From positions 81,052,187 to 81,116,186 of the forward strand of contig CM019215.1 in NCBI GenBank assembly GCA_009741485.1: 64,000 bases of DNA, written 5' to 3'. The position numbers and the translations under genes were made by a program. Below the pieces are notes generated by a model. It saw nothing but the letters and a program-made list of their open reading frames with translations. It did not search any database and had not been told where the DNA came from. Positions 60,402 to 64,000 of this stretch are shown one piece after another (the first letter of the stretch is position 1; each line of letters starts with the position of its first letter). The DNA is from Malurus cyaneus samueli (lineage: Eukaryota > Chordata > Aves > Passeriformes > Maluridae).

Positions 60402-63400
60402 CTGAAAAAACAAATGCAATAAGCAAAACCATTCAACTTCAGTGTACAGAGAACTCAGTTGACTGAGCTAAAAATAAAAACAATTTCCAATTGTTACAAA
60501 ATTTAGTTTGTGGTTTGGTTTAAATGAGGAAAAAAAAAAATCTGGTTTTCCCATTCTTCATTTATCAAAACACTTAATTACATTTGCTCATTTAAACAGC
60601 CCCACCCAGACTAAATATATAAACTCAGTCTTCTACTTCTGCAACTTCAATGAGGCAAAAAATGTCTGGTCCCCAGTAACAGCAAATTTCAATAAGCTAT
60701 GACAAAATACAACGCTATGGGCTTATATCTTTTCATTTAACACCTTGCTTCTTTAAGTTAATACCAAAAATGAAGAAATACAACTTCCTCTCTACCCCAT
60801 TACATTAAGGAAGAAACACTTAACACCACTTAAAGCAGCTTTCACCAAACAACAGTAGCTGCTCAATTTTCAAGCACAGTTATTAGCGCCTAGCTTCATT
60901 TCCTTCTGAGGAAGAATTAAGTGATTTTTGAAATGCTGTAGTCTGGCACATTTAATGTGCAAAAACTATCTGAAAGGTTGCTGTTTGATTGTCTAGGAAA
61001 AAGAAAGTGTTTTTCTGTTGGGGAAAATGTCAATAAAGTTGAAAAAAACAACAACTCTATTTTGTAACAGTCTTCAGTGTTTCAAAGAAGGAATTCTACA
61101 CTAGTATTGACTCTGGATGCATCTGAGTTGACATAAACAAATAGTACAATTTATAAGTAGAGTAGTATAGCAAATATGATATCAAGATCACAAATCTTAT
61201 ATAAGAATGAAAAGAGATACAGGAGAAATGCAGGATTTAAAGAGTTTTATGCAGGTTACTTCTTGTGAACTAGTTTTTTCTTATCAATCCTATTACTGAC
61301 ATGACACAAATATATTCCAAATAAAGGTGTGCTTTAAAGCCGTCAAAATCTGAGGGCTATCACAATTAACTCAGAAAAAGGACTGTGTGTGATTGAAAGA
61401 AATAAGTGTATAGCAAAGCAGACAATGGATAATTTACGGAATAAATGATGTTACAAATTTCTGCAGGTCGACAATGACAGAACAGCAGAAAATATAAACT
61501 GGCAAATGTCATAAGATCAGAAAAATTAAGACTAACCAATGGCAAAACTTTCTGTTTAAGGAAAAAATCATGGAATTCTTGAGAACTCAACACAGAGCTG
61601 GAAGGTAATCACAGAATTACTTAGATTGGAAAAGACCCTTAAGATGACTGACTCCAATTGCTAAACTGATACTGTAAACTCCACCAACTAAACAATGTCC
61701 CAAAGATGTTTATAAATACCTTAAGGGATGGTGACTTCACCCCTTTCCTGGACAACCTGTCCAGTGCTTGATCACCCTATCTGCAAAGAAATGATTCCTA
61801 ATATCCAATCTTAAGATCCCTTGGTACAACTTGAGGTCATTTCCTTTTGTCCTGTCACTGCTTGCCTGGGAGAGTATTTTACATCCCACCTGGCTACAGC
61901 CTCCTTTCAGGCAGTTGCAGAGAGCCATAAGCACCCCCCTGAGCCTCCTCTTTTCCAGGCTAAAGAACCTCAGCTCCCTCAGCTGCTCCGGACTCTTCAT
62001 CAGCTCCATTGCCCTTCTCAAGGACTCACTCCAGCCCCTCAACGTCCTCCTTGCTGAGAGGGGCCCGGAATGAACTCTGGATTCAGGATGTGGCCTCACC
62101 AGTACCGAGGACAGGGGGACAATCACTGTTCTGGGTCTGCTGGCCACACTATTGCTGATACAGGCCAGGATGCCATTGGCATTGGCCACTTGGGCACACG
62201 CTGGATCATGCTCAGCCAGCCTGCTGACCAGGAACCTCTCCTAGGTCCTTTTCTCTCAGATGGAAATAACCAGCTAACAGCAAGAAAAGGATTCCCTGGA
62301 TCTTTAGAGAAATATAAAACTACTCCAAGAGGAATTACGAATTCTAGATGAAGTTTTATTTTGTTACCATGTCAGTAATTTTGAGTTTTCTTGGGGTCAT
62401 TTGTAAGAACATCCCTCTTACCTCCATATAAACTGTATAGGTGTGCTTCCTATGTGTTCCTTCATAGGAGGAATTAACTGAAAAGAGCTAAACAACTGAA
62501 CACAAAACTGTCACAGGACAACTCTTCCCTGCCTCTATGCTCCACTGTCCTAGACAGAAAGAATCTCCTCAAGCAACATTTTATCATTCTTTATACCAAT
62601 ATACGTGTTCCTCCATTTGAGGACTGAAACACCAAGTTTTAGACTTTTATCAGCTGTGGTGCAGTAAACAAAGAATTGACAGACCCCTGGGAGCACACAG
62701 AAGGACTTTAATTTGACTCTTGTAGTCTTATTGATGAAGTGCTGCTTTGCTGGCACTAACTACTTGATTAATTGACTCAATCAACATCGGTTATCTTGGA
62801 CTATAGCTATTCAATGTTTCTGATGTTTTCTGTATTTATCTCTTTAGAAGAGATGTTTTTAAATAGATATGATTTTAAATTTTCTGCAGCTAACATGGCA
62901 AGGTAGAAATTCTCTCAAGTGCCCTCACACAGGGCCATCATGGCCTACGACAGCAGACGTGCCTGACCTGAAGTTACTAAGGGAAAACAGGTGAGCCGAA
63001 ATATTTTGGAATGCATAATGTCTCTCCTCACCCTGAACACTTTACACTGCTGTTGAGGGCACACCAGCAATAATGGTATGGGTGCAGAGGGGAACAGAGG
63101 TGGTGTCTTCCCAGCATGGCCAGGTCATGTCACACAGTGTATTAAGTGCTGCTCAGGTCAGCGGCCAAGTACTGTACTTGACATACTGGGTAACTTCGAG
63201 TGAGCCTGTCAGAAATCAGCCCTTTTACCTTTTTTTTTTTTCCAACATTCCACTCATCATTTTTCCTCCCCTTCCAAGCAGCTCATTTCTGAGACAGCAA
63301 AGACCAGTGTCATTAAGACTATATGGAACTTAGAGCAAATACAGGCTATCACAAGAGACTTAAAAGAGTTTCAATCTTCTAAACTGCAATGCTTTTAAAA

Positions 63401-64000
63401 GCAGTAATTTTAAATCACTGCACTTTAGCTCTGCCCCCAGAGCTGATTTATGCATATTTAGTTTTAGTCTTCTTTAATCTGGGGAAAAGCATGTAGCAAC
63501 AGCAGCAATCTTTCATTTACAGACATACAGTTGCCTACTCTTAGCCTCTCAAAGAAATCAAATCAAAGGACCTTCATACAAGAACAAGCTGATTTAGATG
63601 TTACAGCTGCAGATGGGCACAAAAACTGTGAAACAGCTTCACTTTTATCATTCTTTGGTATTTTGCTGTCCTTCAAAAAAATGACACAGGAATATCTAAG
63701 ACATTAGGAGATGAATCACAGAAGTTATTACAAATAACACAGAATGGTTTCAAAGTTCCTAAATTGGAAATTTACACTGTTTACTTGAGCTGTAAAAACA
63801 GATACAGTTCACAACAAAAAAAATTAGAAAAGGGCTGTAATTTTCCTCATGCTGTGTGAGAAGATACTATGTCACTATTCTCCTTCCACTTCAGAAGCAA
63901 TAGTAGAATCACAAGAAATGTTTCAAACAGAAGAAAAGCAATTCTAGTTGTCAGCATTTGTATACAATTCCTCCTTTGGCCTCACCAGACTGCTAAGATT
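60402..64000 (-). other. DROSHA intron (partial) and upstream sequence
   Basis: At least 3.6 kb upstream of the first recognised DROSHA exon, running off the window. It contains a CR1 element (61608-62260). I looked for another DROSHA exon and found no splice-bounded segment I can assign. A short unrecognised exon cannot be excluded. Confidence 0.75.
61608..62260 (-). mobile_element. CR1 LINE, 3' part with ORF2 C-terminal remnant
   Basis: Reverse-oriented CR1 (same strand as DROSHA). On the plus strand it begins near the 3' terminus (ATCACAGAATTACTTAGATTGG) and runs through GGATGGTGACTTCACC, CTAATATCCAATCTTAAGAT, TGAGCCTCCTCTTTTCC, GTGGCCTCACCAGTACCGAG, GCCACACTATTGCTGATACA and CCAGGATGCCATTGGC before being cut near 62260. 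An open stretch on the minus strand (61737-62189) resembles the end of CR1 reverse-transcriptase ORF2 (RRLRG, SDRTKGN, IRNHFF motifs). It lacks the rest of the ORF, so it is a dead copy. Confidence 0.92.

Noticed and set aside
61737..62189. 150-codon minus-strand frame as a host gene
   Set aside because: It is the C-terminal remnant of CR1 ORF2 inside a truncated LINE, so it is reported as part of the mobile element.
62880..63010. Possible DROSHA exon with a CCCTTAG acceptor on the minus strand
   Set aside because: Reading begins with stops in two frames and none resembles DROSHA; no donor with consistent phase.
63960..64000. Possible further DROSHA exon at the window end (CTCACC resembling a minus-strand donor)
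   Set aside because: Too little sequence remains and the translated residues before the donor do not match anything I can identify in DROSHA.
1..64000. CRISPR arrays, bacterial operons, phage or plasmid features
   Set aside because: The window is vertebrate nuclear DNA with spliced genes and LINE/LTR repeats; no regularly spaced repeat array is present.

Overview
The window is vertebrate nuclear DNA, most likely from a bird and probably a songbird. Two split genes are recognisable from their translated exons, all with GT-AG introns. The interspersed repeats are CR1-type LINE pieces and an avian ERVL-like solo LTR, with no Alu, B1 or L1 sequence recognised. The bird assignment is inferred from the repeat types and the short introns and intergenic gap; species was not determined.

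Layout: positions 1-6048 (+ strand) hold an intron and the last four coding exons of CDH6 (type II cadherin-6). They cover the EC4/EC5 junction, EC5, the transmembrane helix and the whole cytoplasmic tail. From 6049 to roughly 12.2-12.7 kb lies the probable long CDH6 3'UTR. About 12.7-32.45 kb is intergenic, with one CR1 fragment and no gene that can be supported. From about 32.45 kb to 64 kb (- strand) lies the 3' half of DROSHA. Sixteen consecutive coding exons encode 516 residues plus the stop, equivalent to human residues 859-1374, followed by a compact 3'UTR with a poly(A) signal. They cover both RNase III domains, the dsRNA-binding domain and the C-terminal tail. DROSHA exons upstream of 60401 are outside the window or were not recognised.

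The genes are convergent (tail to tail), the same CDH6-DROSHA neighbourhood known from human chromosome 5p13. They are functionally unrelated: CDH6 is a calcium-dependent adhesion receptor linked to catenins, and DROSHA is the nuclear RNase III of Microprocessor that cuts pri-miRNAs. All exon phases join without frameshift or stop, and all eight DROSHA catalytic positions line up with human numbering, so both genes look intact.

Repeats: CR1 fragments at 13.52-13.88 kb (+), 43.67-43.97 kb (+) and 61.61-62.26 kb (-); an older, decayed CR1/L3-like LINE at about 45.3-46.1 kb (-); a solo LTR at 48784-49358 (+); several short tandem duplications and A/C-rich low-complexity tracts. I found no CRISPR array, functional tRNA, rRNA or undescribed multi-gene system. 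The points most worth a second look are local: tandem splice acceptors in both genes, overlapping miRNA-seed matches in the likely CDH6 3'UTR, a G-quadruplex-like run near the CDH6 3' end, and a TAAT-rich candidate conserved element in the intergenic region.
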